This document shows, piece by piece, positions 26,226 through 35,187 of a stretch of 64,000 nucleotides of DNA; positions within the stretch are counted from its first letter, which is position 1; each line of letters begins with the position of its first letter. The notes below the pieces were generated by a model. It saw nothing but the letters and a program-made list of their open reading frames with translations. It was not told where the DNA came from and ran no database searches. This DNA is from JALYXV01 sp963791545 (GTDB lineage: Bacteria > Actinomycetota > Acidimicrobiia > Acidimicrobiales > Palsa-688), in the NCBI GenBank assembly GCA_963791545.1, contig CAWBSR010000009.1, positions 62,001 to 126,000 of the forward strand. The letters are read 5' to 3'. The position numbers and the translations under genes are program-made.

Positions 26226-26855
26226 GTGAGCGACCAGCCACCGTACGACCCTTACGGCTCCCAGCCCCCACCGCCGCCGGGGGGGAATCCGCCGCCCGGG
26301 GGCTATCCGCCCGCTGGGGGCCAATCACCTCCGCCTGCGGGGGGCTACCCGCCTCCGGGCGGCTACCCGCCGCCTCCCGGGGCCTACCCTCCACAAGGTG
26401 GCTATGGGCAGTCGCCCGGCTACGGGGCCTCGTCGGGCGCTCCCGGCCAACTGGCCGAGTGGCCCCAGCGGGCCCTCGGCTTCTTGATCGACATCGGCCC
26501 CATCATCGTCCTGAATATCATCGCCCAGGTCCTGCCCCTGGCCCTCGCCCTTCTGCTCTACCTGGTGGGTCTCGCCTACGGGATCTATCTCGCCATTCAG
26601 TTCGGCCAGGTCGGGTCCACGCCGGGAATGCGGATGATCGGTCTGCGGGGGGTGAGCAAGGCCACCGGCCAGCCGATCGGAGCCGGTATGGGAGTGGCAC
26701 GTCACTTCGCCCATATCGTCGACGGCATCATCTGCGGCATCGGGTGGCTGTTCCCACTCTGGGACAAGGAGAAGCAGACTTTGGCTGACAAGATCATCGG
26801 CACCGTGGTGGTCACCGCCCCCAAGCAGCCGTTCTCCATCACCCCGCCCTCCTAG
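26226..26855 (+). CDS. RDD-family membrane protein with Gly/Pro/Tyr-rich N-terminus
   Basis: A 209-residue protein from GTG 26226 with AAAGGAG upstream. Residues 1-75 form a PPGGY-repeat disordered region; then an RDD domain (about 78-200) follows with WPQRALGFLIDIGPIIVLN, two or three membrane segments, and GSTPGMRMIGLRGVSKATGQP. RDD proteins are integral membrane proteins; some are suggested to be ion exchangers. The tail (ADKIIGTVVVTAP) is typical. Role not determined. Confidence 0.85.
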   Translation: MSDQPPYDPYGSQPPPPPGGNPPPGGYPPAGGQSPPPAGGYPPPGGYPPPPGAYPPQGGYGQSPGYGASSGAPGQLAEWPQRALGFLIDIGPIIVLNIIAQVLPLALALLLYLVGLAYGIYLAIQFGQVGSTPGMRMIGLRGVSKATGQPIGAGMGVARHFAHIVDGIICGIGWLFPLWDKEKQTLADKIIGTVVVTAPKQPFSITPPS

Positions 26856-26941
26856 GACCCTCCTGGAGGGGTCACATCATCGAGTAGTCACTCCCGGCCG
26901 GACGATCTTCGTCCGGCCGGGGCGCGACGGGGGTCCGGCGG

Positions 26942-27370
26942 TCAGTGCATGCCGTAAGCCCGCCCCACCTCGAACTGATAGATGAGGCGGCCCTCGTCTG
27001 CCATCTTCTGCAAGAAGGCGTCGTCGTCGAGTTCCCCGCCGAACCAGCTCACCGGTCCCGTCGCCTTGCCCTGCATCTGCCGCATCAAGCGCAGGTTGAG
27101 CTCGGGGGCGTCGGGCCCGTCGAGCAGGGTGACGGTGGTTTCCAGGGCCAGCCAGCCGAACCCTTCGTCGAAGACGAACAAGGTGCAGCGGGGGTCGCGC
27201 CGCAGGCGCGTGGTGCGGACCCGGTCCTCGGTCCCGCTGCTCCACAGCTGGCCGTCGACCAGGGCGACACCTACCCGCGACGCCTTGGCCACCCCGTCCC
27301 TGGCGACGGTGATCATGGCCGCCGAGTGGTGGTTGCGGAGGAATTCGAGATCCTTCTCCGAGAGGCTCAT
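26942..27370 (-). CDS. PPOX-class F420-dependent flavoprotein
   Basis: A 142-residue split beta-barrel of the F420-dependent PPOX (FDOR-B/TIGR03618-like) type. MSLSEKDLEFLRNHHSAAMI at the start, then VSxKASRVGVALVDGQLWSSGTEDRVRTTRLRRDPRCTLFVF order, and a Trp-rich region (SWFGGELDDDAF). It probably reduces a substrate with F420H2. The start is ATG 27370; an upstream Met in a longer frame is less likely. The fbiD gene at 16600 supports F420 being made. Confidence 0.8.
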   Translation of the reverse strand: MSLSEKDLEFLRNHHSAAMITVARDGVAKASRVGVALVDGQLWSSGTEDRVRTTRLRRDPRCTLFVFDEGFGWLALETTVTLLDGPDAPELNLRLMRQMQGKATGPVSWFGGELDDDAFLQKMADEGRLIYQFEVGRAYGMH

Positions 27371-27453
27371 GCTGCGACGGTATAACGGCACGGGCGTTCG
27401 TCAAGTGGTGTAGCCCGAAATGGCTCGTGCGCAGGCGAGGTCGGTATTGCCGC

Positions 27454-28086
27454 TCAGGTCACCTGTGGGGCGTGGTCACCGCCGGGATGAAGAAATGTCT
27501 CGTACGTCTCGATCGCCCGGACCACCAGTTGGGTGGCCGTCGGCGGTCGCCCTCCTGCCGCCTCGTCTTCCAACGAGCGGGCCGCCGCCCGGACTGCTTC
27601 AAACTGGTCACGGTCAGCGGCGGTAGGAAAGTCGAAACGCCATCGCGCCGCCTGGCGGGCGATGGCCACCTTGGCGGCATCGATGAGTTCGACCCCCGAG
27701 GCGGCGAACACCCGGCAGTCGTAGGTTCGGCAGGCCCGGGGACGGTGCTCATAAATGGAGCACCGGTTGTCGATCAGCATCGGGCAGTGGCCCCGCTCGT
27801 CGTAGCCCAGCACCACGTGCCCCTTCGGAGCCCGGGGTGCGGGGAACAACAGCTCCGCCGGCAGGTGCGCCAAGGTGTCGGTCTCATCCGCTTCGATGTG
27901 CACGAACTGCGACGAGGTGCAACACGCAGTACAGCCGCGGCAGGGCACGTCGGCGCCCCCTTCACCGCCCAGGGCGGCCCGCATCTCGGCCAGCCAGGAC
28001 GAGAAGTCCCCGGCGGCCAGCTCTTCGTCCGGCACCGCCAGAGGGTACTGCCGCAGCCGGCGCTGCCCCACGCCGGTCGACGACAA
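27454..28086 (-). CDS. YkgJ-family cysteine-cluster protein
   Basis: A protein of about 210 residues with the YkgJ/Fliy-like cysteine pattern (PCRGCTACC near 48; later CPMLIDNRCSIYEHRPRACRTYDCRVF). These conserved Cys likely bind zinc or an Fe-S cluster; no activity is proven for the family. The 28086 start is a TTG with GGGG just upstream; a GTG five codons on (V of GVGQRR) is nearly as good. It is in line with the acyl-CoA synthetase upstream on the same strand. Confidence 0.75.
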   Translation of the reverse strand: MSSTGVGQRRLRQYPLAVPDEELAAGDFSSWLAEMRAALGGEGGADVPCRGCTACCTSSQFVHIEADETDTLAHLPAELLFPAPRAPKGHVVLGYDERGHCPMLIDNRCSIYEHRPRACRTYDCRVFAASGVELIDAAKVAIARQAARWRFDFPTAADRDQFEAVRAAARSLEDEAAGGRPPTATQLVVRAIETYETFLHPGGDHAPQVT

Positions 28087-28233
28087 GCCCCAGATAATGA
28101 ACGCCCACTGCCATCATTGTCATAGCGGTTGCGACCGCCAGGAACGGGGGGCGCCGGAATGTACCGGGAGAACGGTCCCTCGGAGGGAGTAATGGCGACG
28201 GCCAAGCCGGCACCCGCCCCTTTTCCGAACCTC

Positions 28234-29796
28234 CTAATTCACGTGGCGTTCCCGGCCCTCCCAATATTGCTGTCGCAGCTTGAACTTCTGCAGTTTCCCC
28301 GTGGCCGTGCGCACCAGGCTTTCCCGGAATTCGATGGACGTGGGGCACTTGAAATGCGCCAGGCGGGATCGGGTGAAATCGATCAATTCTTTCTCATCGG
28401 CATTCGAACCGGCCCGCAGCACGACCAAGGCGGTAACTGTCTCGCCCCACTTCTCGCTTGGTACCCCGATCACCGCGACCTCCGCCACCGCCGGGTGCTG
28501 ATACAGACAGTCCTCGACCTCGATGGACGACACATTCTCGCCGCCGGAAATAATCACGTCCTTCTTCCGGTCGGAAATGACCAGGTAGCCATTTTCCTCC
28601 AAATGGCCGCCGTCACCGGTGTGGAACCACCCACCGTCGAGGGCGGCCGCGGTCTCCTCGGGCTGCTCCCAGTACCCGGCGAACACATGGTTGGCCCGAG
28701 CCAGCACCTCGCCGTCGCCCGACACGTCGATCTCGACGCCGACCGCAGGCACGCCCGCCCGAGACAGGCGCCGGGCCCGTTCCTCGGTCGTGAGCGAATC
28801 CCACTCGGCGGGCGCCCGGTTGATGGTGAGCAGGGGCGCCGTCTCGGTCAACCCGTAGATCTGGATGAACTCCCAGCCCAACTCGGCCTCCACCCGTTCG
28901 ATCACCTTAGATGGCGGGGGCGCCCCGGCGACCACGATGCGCACCCGGCCCCGGCCTGGGACCTCCTCGCCGCGAGCCCGGCGCCGGGTGGCGGCCTCGA
29001 GCACCGCCGCCACGACCGCCGGGGCGCCGCAGAGGAGCGTCACACCGTGGGCCGCGATGCGCCGCAGGATCTCGGCTCCGTCGACCTTGCGCACCACGAT
29101 CTGGGGGCAGCCCATGGCGGTGACGGCGTAGGGCATCCCCCAACCGTTGCAGTGGAACATGGGCAGGGTGTGCAGGTAGACGTCCCTGTCGGTGACCGAC
29201 GTCTGCCATCCGAAGACGGCCGCGTTGAGCCAGCAGTTGCGATGGGTCAGCTGCACCCCCTTAGGCCGGGCGGTGGTCCCGCTGGTGTAGTTGATGCTGG
29301 CCGTGGCGTCCTCGTCGGGCTCCCACCGCAGGGGCCGGCCCGACGACGGGCCGCCCGCCGCCAGCGGGGCGAACAGGTCCCGGTCGGCGCGCCCGTCGAG
29401 CACGAGGCGTTCCTTGGCCGTGACCGAGCTCAGGCCCTCGTCGTATTCCGGGTCGACGAGCAGCACCGACGCCCCGGAGTGCTCCACGATGTACTGCACC
29501 TCCTCGGCGTTGAGCCGGAAGTTGATGGGGACCAGCACCCGCCCGTAGGCGCTGACGCCGTAGTACGAGACCAGCATCCGGGACGAGTTGGGGCTGACGA
29601 TGGCCACCCGCTCGCCGTGGGCCACGCCCATCTCGTCGAGCGCCCGGGCCATGCCCCGGGCCCGGTTGGCCAGGTCGGTGTAGGTGATCGCCCCCAACGA
29701 GCCCGTGGTGGAGGGCTCATCGACCGCCGCGATGCGGTCCCCGTACACCCGGGCGGCTCGGTTGATGAAGTGGTCGAGGGTAAGCGGCACTCGCAT
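28234..29796 (-). CDS. Long-chain-type acyl-CoA synthetase
   Basis: A 520-residue adenylate-forming enzyme. The P-loop YTSGTTARPKGVQLTHRN (about 172) binds ATP; IYGLTETAPL is motif A5; GWFHTGDGGHLEENGY is the hinge; RKKDVIISGGENVSSIEVED and KLQKFKLRQQYW carry the two Lys of the C-terminal domain. It activates a fatty acid or related carboxylate to acyl-AMP then acyl-CoA. The chain length is not predictable. Confidence 0.93.
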   Translation of the reverse strand: MRVPLTLDHFINRAARVYGDRIAAVDEPSTTGSLGAITYTDLANRARGMARALDEMGVAHGERVAIVSPNSSRMLVSYYGVSAYGRVLVPINFRLNAEEVQYIVEHSGASVLLVDPEYDEGLSSVTAKERLVLDGRADRDLFAPLAAGGPSSGRPLRWEPDEDATASINYTSGTTARPKGVQLTHRNCWLNAAVFGWQTSVTDRDVYLHTLPMFHCNGWGMPYAVTAMGCPQIVVRKVDGAEILRRIAAHGVTLLCGAPAVVAAVLEAATRRRARGEEVPGRGRVRIVVAGAPPPSKVIERVEAELGWEFIQIYGLTETAPLLTINRAPAEWDSLTTEERARRLSRAGVPAVGVEIDVSGDGEVLARANHVFAGYWEQPEETAAALDGGWFHTGDGGHLEENGYLVISDRKKDVIISGGENVSSIEVEDCLYQHPAVAEVAVIGVPSEKWGETVTALVVLRAGSNADEKELIDFTRSRLAHFKCPTSIEFRESLVRTATGKLQKFKLRQQYWEGRERHVN

Positions 29797-29818
29797 GCCC
29801 TCACGGTATATCTGGTGT

Positions 29819-30601
29819 TCAGAATGGGGGGGAAAAGACGGAGCCCGCGGCCGGCAAGTCTCCGGGACCGCCCTCGGCCCGGCTCTTGTTCACGCCGAAG
29901 AGATGCTTGGCGAACACCAGGTAGACCACGATCCCCACGTTCACGACGAGGGCGCCGGCCCGGACGACAGTGACCCTTTTCACCAACTCGTGGATCTCGA
30001 AGGGCACGAAGCCGGCCGTGGCCAGCGCCGTCAGGTACTCGGCCCACCGCTTCTCGCACCAGAGGCCGACCGCCTCGGTTCCCTCCACAATGGCGTAGAT
30101 GGCGGCGGTGATGATCAGCACCTCGAGCGTGGAACTCTTCAGGTGGAGGAACGCCGTCCCCTCCCGGGCCAAGATGCTGTGGTTGTTGACCCGCCCGGTC
30201 TGCGCCTCGGTGCGGGCCAGGGTTTCGAGGTAGCGCTGGACCGCGCCCTGGGCGTTGGCCAGGTGGCTGCGGAGCACTACGCCGAGGATGGCGATGGCAG
30301 CGAAGATCACGGCGTGGATGGCCCGCTCCACGGAGATGATCCGCAGGATCACGGCTTGGCGCAGCGGATGGCCCCGCCGGGGGAGGTCGAGCTGGTGGAC
30401 GGGGGGGAGGCGGTCGTGTTCGGGCGCCTCGGGCGGGGGTCCCCCGATCCAGGCGTCGCAACGCAGGCAGCGACTGATCCGCCAGGTCGGATGAACGTCG
30501 ATACCGAAGCCCCGATCCTCGGGTTGGAGCACGGCCACCCGCGATGCCGGGATCACATGGCCCCGGATGGCACAGACAAGGGTCTCGATGTCGAGGGTCA
30601 A
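29819..30601 (-). CDS. DUF2127 membrane protein
   Basis: About 260 residues. The N-terminus has a CAIRGHVIPA segment followed by ISRCLRCDAWIGGPPPE, a Cys-x2-Cys zinc-ribbon-like pattern typical of actinobacterial DUF2127 proteins. Four membrane segments follow (about 95-260). I place the start at TTG 30601 because the conserved N-terminal motif begins directly there and the divergent GTG of the next gene is 76 bp away. Function unknown. Confidence 0.75.
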   Translation of the reverse strand: MTLDIETLVCAIRGHVIPASRVAVLQPEDRGFGIDVHPTWRISRCLRCDAWIGGPPPEAPEHDRLPPVHQLDLPRRGHPLRQAVILRIISVERAIHAVIFAAIAILGVVLRSHLANAQGAVQRYLETLARTEAQTGRVNNHSILAREGTAFLHLKSSTLEVLIITAAIYAIVEGTEAVGLWCEKRWAEYLTALATAGFVPFEIHELVKRVTVVRAGALVVNVGIVVYLVFAKHLFGVNKSRAEGGPGDLPAAGSVFSPPF

Positions 30602-30676
30602 TTTGGCAGGTAGCCGATCGGAGGTTTCCTGGTTTTTGCCAGAGATTCGGAAGACCCGAACGCTATCCTCTCGTCC

Positions 30677-33070
30677 GTGCGGACCCGCGTTCTGGTGGTC
30701 TCCGCCAGCATGGGAGCCGGCCATGACGGCGCGGCTCGTGAGCTGGTGAGGCGGCTGAAGGCTGAGGGGCACGAGGCTGAGATGCGGGACTTCCTTACCT
30801 GCCCGCCGCTGCACATCGGCGCCCTTCTCAAGTCCAGCTACGAGTTCCAGATGAAGTACGCGGCCTGGAGCTATGACCTGACCTACCGGCTGTGGTACCT
30901 GTTGCCGGCCCTGTGCCCGCCACTCGGGCATTTCATGGCCCGGCTGACGGGCCCCCATCTGCTGCGCTGGGCCAGCGAGTACCGGGCCGAGGTGATCGTG
31001 TCGACCTATCCCCTGACCTCGGTCGTGCTGGGCCAGCTGCGGGAGGCGGGCCGGCTCCGGCTGCCGGCGATCAACTTCATCACCGACTTCGGTGTCCATC
31101 CCCTGTGGACGCACCCCGGGATCGACCTCAACCTGACCGTGCATTCCCGCCCGGCCGCGGTGGCCGAGGCCAAAAGCGGCCGGTCCACGATCGCCACCGG
31201 CCCCCTGGTGTCGCCCCGATTCGCGCACAGCCAGGATCGAGAAGCCGCCCGGGCCGGGCTCGGGCTGGCGCCCATCGACCGGGCGGTGCTCATCGTGGCC
31301 GGCTCGTGGGGCGTGGGGGACGTGGCCGACACGTTCCGGACCATCGCGACCAGCGGGCGTTTCGTCCCCATCGTGGTGTGCGGCCGGGACGACCGGCTGC
31401 GGGAGCGGCTGAGCCACATCCCCGGAGGCCGGGCCCTGGGATGGACCAACGAGATGCCGGCCTTGATGGCGGCCGCCGACGCCCTGGTCGAGAACGCGGG
31501 CGGGCTGACCGCCATGGAGGCGCTTTCAGTCGGGCTGCCGGTCATCAGCTTCCGGCCCATTGCCGGGCACGGCAAGGAGAACACGGCCGAGATGCAGGCG
31601 GCGGGCGTCAGCCGGGTGGCCCGTAGCCGACCCCAGCTGCTGGCCCTGCTCGACCAGGTCACGACACCGGGTACCGCCCGTCAGGCCATGATCGACGCCG
31701 GGCGGGCCATGTTCGTTTCCGATCCCACCCGCTACGTGGAGTACGCGGCCCTGGTCGGGCCCGAGGGGCTGGCGGATCGGGATCTGCTGGCCGCGGTGGG
31801 CGGCGGCTCGGCCGACTTCGACGTCGACCAGTGGGCCGGGGTGGCGGACGGGGTCGCCTTCGACCCCGCCGAGGAGCTGCGGGCTCTCCTGGCCCAGGCC
31901 GACCTCGGGGGCGGCGACGCCCGGATGGCGGAAACCGCTGGTGCCGACGGTGCCGACGGTGCCGACGGTGCCGACGGTGCCGACGGTGCCGACGGGGCCG
32001 ACGGCGCCGACGGGGCGGACGGGGCCGACGGCGAGCGGCTGGCACCGATCGTGCCCATCCGACCCGCCAAGGGGCCCGACGCCGCTGCGTCGCAGCCGGC
32101 CCCGGTCGCCGCTGCGGGAGCCGGGGCTGCCGCCGGTGGCGGGGCTGCGGGTGGGGCTGCCACCGGTGCCGGAACTGCCGCCAGTGCGGGTGCTGCCGCC
32201 GGTGGCGGGGCTGCGGGTGGCGCCGGGGCCGCGGTAGTGCCGTTGCCCGCGCTCAGCCCGGTAGCGGCTGCCGTCGACCAGGCGGACTCGGACGATGATC
32301 ACGATCACGGTGACGACGACCTTGACGGGGGCGCCCAGGCGCCTACCGGGACGGACGGCGCTGCCCCTGACATTCGGCGCCGACCCCGGCGACCCTCGCT
32401 GGCGGTCGCCCGGATCGCGGCCTTGGTGGCTGCCGTCCCGCTGATCTGGGCGGGCCTCACGTCCGGCGTCGGTGTCGCCACGGCCTACGGTGCCGGGGTG
32501 GCGCAACCCCCGAGGCACTCCGGGAATGTGGCCTACCTCGGCGTCCGCCTGGGAGAGTCGCAGCTGATCGATCCGGTCATCGCCCACCAGCTGGCGGTCC
32601 TGCACGCCACCGCGGTCGTGGACGAGCAAACGGCGCTCAAGGACCCCGCTGATATCCAACGCCTGGTCAGCCTCGGGGTGGCCGTCGCCAATGGCGGCGC
32701 CGGGGCCCGACTCGACAGCCAGGGCCACAGGATCGGCCAGTCCCCGTGGACCCGGGCCAACGGAGACGTGGCGGCCAGTCACTTGCTGGCCCAGATCGCA
32801 GGGGAACCGGTCAAGACCTTCGTTCCGGGGCGGCGGCTCAACGCCTTCGATCTGATGGCCTGCTACGGGGCCCACAACAAGACGGTGGTCCCCGATCGGG
32901 TTCTCGATCCGGCCGACGACGACCCGCCCGTCCATCTGACCGCCCGCCACACCTACCTGGTCAAAGGGGCCAAGGCCAGCAATCAGCAGATGGAAGCCAC
33001 TTTGTCCCGGCTCACGGACATGCTGGCTCAGGCCAACCTCTCGGGCGCCCCACTGACGGACCTGGCGTGA
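30677..33070 (+). CDS. MGDG-synthase-like glycosyltransferase fused to a degenerate NodB domain
   Basis: A 797-residue protein from a GTG start. Residues 1-370 resemble diacylglycerol glucosyl/galactosyltransferases (SASMGAGHDGAARELVRR, INFITDFGVHPLWTHPGI, IVAGSWGVGDVADTFR, NAGGLTAMEALSVGLPVISF). Then come a disordered linker with ten GAD triplets (about 422-451) and an Ala/Gly/Asp-rich stretch, one membrane segment (about 588-612), and an outside domain (615-797). That domain tracks the NodB deacetylase next door (LAVLHATAVVDEQTALKDPA, then TFVPGRRLNAFDLMACYGAH), but the metal Asp and His are absent. It overlaps the deacetylase by GTGA. A membrane glycolipid pathway is likely. Confidence 0.82.
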   Translation: MRTRVLVVSASMGAGHDGAARELVRRLKAEGHEAEMRDFLTCPPLHIGALLKSSYEFQMKYAAWSYDLTYRLWYLLPALCPPLGHFMARLTGPHLLRWASEYRAEVIVSTYPLTSVVLGQLREAGRLRLPAINFITDFGVHPLWTHPGIDLNLTVHSRPAAVAEAKSGRSTIATGPLVSPRFAHSQDREAARAGLGLAPIDRAVLIVAGSWGVGDVADTFRTIATSGRFVPIVVCGRDDRLRERLSHIPGGRALGWTNEMPALMAAADALVENAGGLTAMEALSVGLPVISFRPIAGHGKENTAEMQAAGVSRVARSRPQLLALLDQVTTPGTARQAMIDAGRAMFVSDPTRYVEYAALVGPEGLADRDLLAAVGGGSADFDVDQWAGVADGVAFDPAEELRALLAQADLGGGDARMAETAGADGADGADGADGADGADGADGADGADGADGERLAPIVPIRPAKGPDAAASQPAPVAAAGAGAAAGGGAAGGAATGAGTAASAGAAAGGGAAGGAGAAVVPLPALSPVAAAVDQADSDDDHDHGDDDLDGGAQAPTGTDGAAPDIRRRPRRPSLAVARIAALVAAVPLIWAGLTSGVGVATAYGAGVAQPPRHSGNVAYLGVRLGESQLIDPVIAHQLAVLHATAVVDEQTALKDPADIQRLVSLGVAVANGGAGARLDSQGHRIGQSPWTRANGDVAASHLLAQIAGEPVKTFVPGRRLNAFDLMACYGAHNKTVVPDRVLDPADDDPPVHLTARHTYLVKGAKASNQQMEATLSRLTDMLAQANLSGAPLTDLA
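31940..32029 (+). repeat. Ten 9-bp units (Gly-Ala-Asp) tandem repeat
   Basis: Ten in-phase copies of GGTGCCGAC and variants encode an acidic Gly-Ala-Asp string in the linker of the glycosyltransferase fusion. The unit is a multiple of three, so copy changes keep the frame but vary linker length. The first copies are identical and the later ones are diverged, suggesting recent expansion at one end. Confidence 0.9.
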
Positions 33071-33802
33071 AGACCAGCAGGTTGTTGCTGGCGGGCGGCG
33101 GAGCCGTCGTCGCCGGTACCGCTCTCGGCCATCTCCTGCCCGGGGTCACCACTTGGCGGGGATTGCGGTGCTGGGCCACCCCGGGGCTGGCCGGCATTGG
33201 ACAGGCGGATCATGTCGCGCTGACCTTCGACGACGGGCCCGACCCGCTTTCCACCCCGGCCATCCTGGACGAGTTGGATCGTTTGGGCTGGCGGGCGACC
33301 TTCTTCCTGCTCGGCCCCATGGTGCGCCGGGCCCCGTCGCTGGCCGCCGAGCTGACCGCCCGGGGCCATGAGGTCGGCGTGCACGGCGACGAGCACCGCA
33401 GCCACCTCCAGCGGTCGCCGGCGGCCATCCGAGCCGACCTGGCCCGGGCCCGGGACAGCATCGCCGAGGCCACCGGCGTGAGCCCGGCGTGGTTCCGGCC
33501 GCCTTATGGGGCGCTCTCGGCGGGCAGCCTGGCCGGGGCCCACCAACTGGGCCTGCGTCCCGTGCTGTGGACGACGTGGGGGCGGGACTGGCGGGCGCGA
33601 GGCGACACCGTCGACAGTGGTCGCCGACGTCGCCGGAGGACTGCGGCCCGGAGCCACGGTTCTGCTGCACGATTCCGACTGCACCTCGGCGCCCGAAAGC
33701 TGGCGGTCCACCCTGGGGGCGCTGCCGGCAATGGCTGAACTGTTCGCCGGCCGGGGCCTGGCAGTGGGGACCCTGGGCGAGCACGGGCTCCGCGCCGCCT
33801 AG
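33067..33802 (+). CDS. Polysaccharide deacetylase (NodB), frameshifted
   Basis: A signal-anchor N-terminus (LLLAGGGAVVAGTALGHLLP) is followed by a NodB domain. HVALTFDDGPDPLSTPAILD has the catalytic Asp-Asp, ARGHEVGVHGDEHRSHLQ has the metal His pair, and VSPAWFRPPYGALS is the third motif. The frame breaks near 33597-33606: removing one base after GCGCGAG joins it to the second part, which ends VADVAGGLRPGATVLLHDSD and TLGEHGLRAA. Together they give about 244 residues, the family length. Either a sequencing error or a real inactivation. It overlaps the fused glycosyltransferase stop. Confidence 0.83.
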
Positions 33803-33818
33803 GCGACTGGCCCCGCCC

Positions 33819-34811
33819 CTACTCCGGCGGTTCCGCCCCCGGCGGGGCCGCCTGGTCGAGCGCCGCCAACATCAGGCTGCGGCCCAATTCGATCATTTCC
33901 GTGGCCCGGTGGAAGTCCAGCGACCGGCAGGCGTCGCGGGGCACCGTCATCAGTACATCAGGGGTATTGGCTGCCAACCGGTACCGGGCCAGGACGGTCT
34001 GCATGGCCTGGAGGGACTGGCTCATCACGTCGAACTTGCTCATGCCCGCCGGAAGCACGTCGACCGCCTCGCCGTCCAGTGGGGCCAGCACCTCGCGTGG
34101 CAGGGGCGAGTTGGGCGAACCACCGAAGCGGCTGATCACCGAGCGGACCAGGTCCCGGTCGAGCAGATGGGAGGTTCCCCGCCGGAATCGCTCAAGCCAC
34201 TCGTCGATGGGGCCCTCCTCGGCACTCTCGTAGACCGGTGCTCCATCGTTGAACCCCCGGCCGCCCCCCAGATCGACGGCGATCGTTATATCGGCCCGGG
34301 CCGAGGTCGTGGGCGCGATAGGGATGGGATCCATGAGGCCGCCGTCGACCAGCAGGCGGCCGTTCAACATCACCGGGGTGAACACGCCCGGTAGCGAGAT
34401 CGACGCCCGCAGCGCCACATCGAGCGGGCCCCGTTGGAACCACACCGCCTTCCGGGCGTACAGGTCGGTCGCCACCGCCGTGAACGGCACCGGAAGGTCC
34501 TCAATCAGGACTCCCTCGGTCAACTCCCGTACCCGGCTGAATACCTTCTCCGCCCGGATGACGCCCGGCGCCGAGATCGAGAAATCCATGAGGCGGATGA
34601 CATCGAGCTGGGTCAAGCTCCGGACCCACTCGGTGTAGCCTTCGAGCTTTCCGGCCGCGTACAGCCCGCCGACCAGGGCACCCATGGACGCCCCGGCGAC
34701 CGTGACGATGTCGAAGCCCCGCTCCTCGATGGCGTTGATGGCGCCGATATGGGCATAGCCACGGGCGCCGCCGCTGCCGAGGGCCAGCGCGACACGGATT
34801 GGGCGCCCCAT
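33819..34811 (-). CDS. Patatin-like phospholipase
   Basis: A 330-residue RssA/patatin-type protein. ALALGSGGARGYAHIGAI is the oxyanion hole, GASMG the nucleophile Ser elbow (about residue 43), and DGGLMDPIPI the catalytic Asp. It hydrolyses acyl esters of lipids. The second half (about 210-330) is a C-terminal helical extension. It sits convergent with the glycolipid-type genes and may act on the same membrane lipids, but this is inference. Confidence 0.88.
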   Translation of the reverse strand: MGRPIRVALALGSGGARGYAHIGAINAIEERGFDIVTVAGASMGALVGGLYAAGKLEGYTEWVRSLTQLDVIRLMDFSISAPGVIRAEKVFSRVRELTEGVLIEDLPVPFTAVATDLYARKAVWFQRGPLDVALRASISLPGVFTPVMLNGRLLVDGGLMDPIPIAPTTSARADITIAVDLGGGRGFNDGAPVYESAEEGPIDEWLERFRRGTSHLLDRDLVRSVISRFGGSPNSPLPREVLAPLDGEAVDVLPAGMSKFDVMSQSLQAMQTVLARYRLAANTPDVLMTVPRDACRSLDFHRATEMIELGRSLMLAALDQAAPPGAEPPE

Positions 34812-35187
34812 TCCCCAATGGTAGGTGCCGCAGGATTCTCGCCGATGAGCTAAGAAGGACGCGTGACGCGGAGTCCCGCCGTCGGGCCGGCTGTGTCGGT
34901 GGCGGGCAGTTCCAGGACCGCAATGTCGGTCGCGGTTGCGAAATCGATGGCGACCGCCGCCAGCGTCGCTGTGGCAGGAAGCGTTGCCTCGCCTGCGTGG
35001 GTTGTATCGACTGCCAGGACCGCGTCACCCGCGTCGGCTGCGTCGGGCTTCGCGGCGCTGTCGGCGTGGTGGGCGCCCGGGGCGGACCTTCGCCGTAGGC
35101 AGCCCCACGCCCTCGTCGAAGTGGCTGGCCCTAGGAGGACCGGTCGGCGATCGGGTCGCGCGGGCGAGAAACGGGCGGGGTTCGCCC
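34812..35187. other. Spacer with no convincing gene
   Basis: This stretch between patatin and the repeat array contains only low-complexity frames on both strands (Ala/Ser/Val-rich translations) that continue into the repeats and show no domain. I call no gene. Confidence 0.6.

Noticed and set aside
28129..29973. 614-residue plus-strand frame opposite the acyl-CoA synthetase
   Set aside because: No start context or domain, low-complexity His/Asp/Gly composition; shadow frame.
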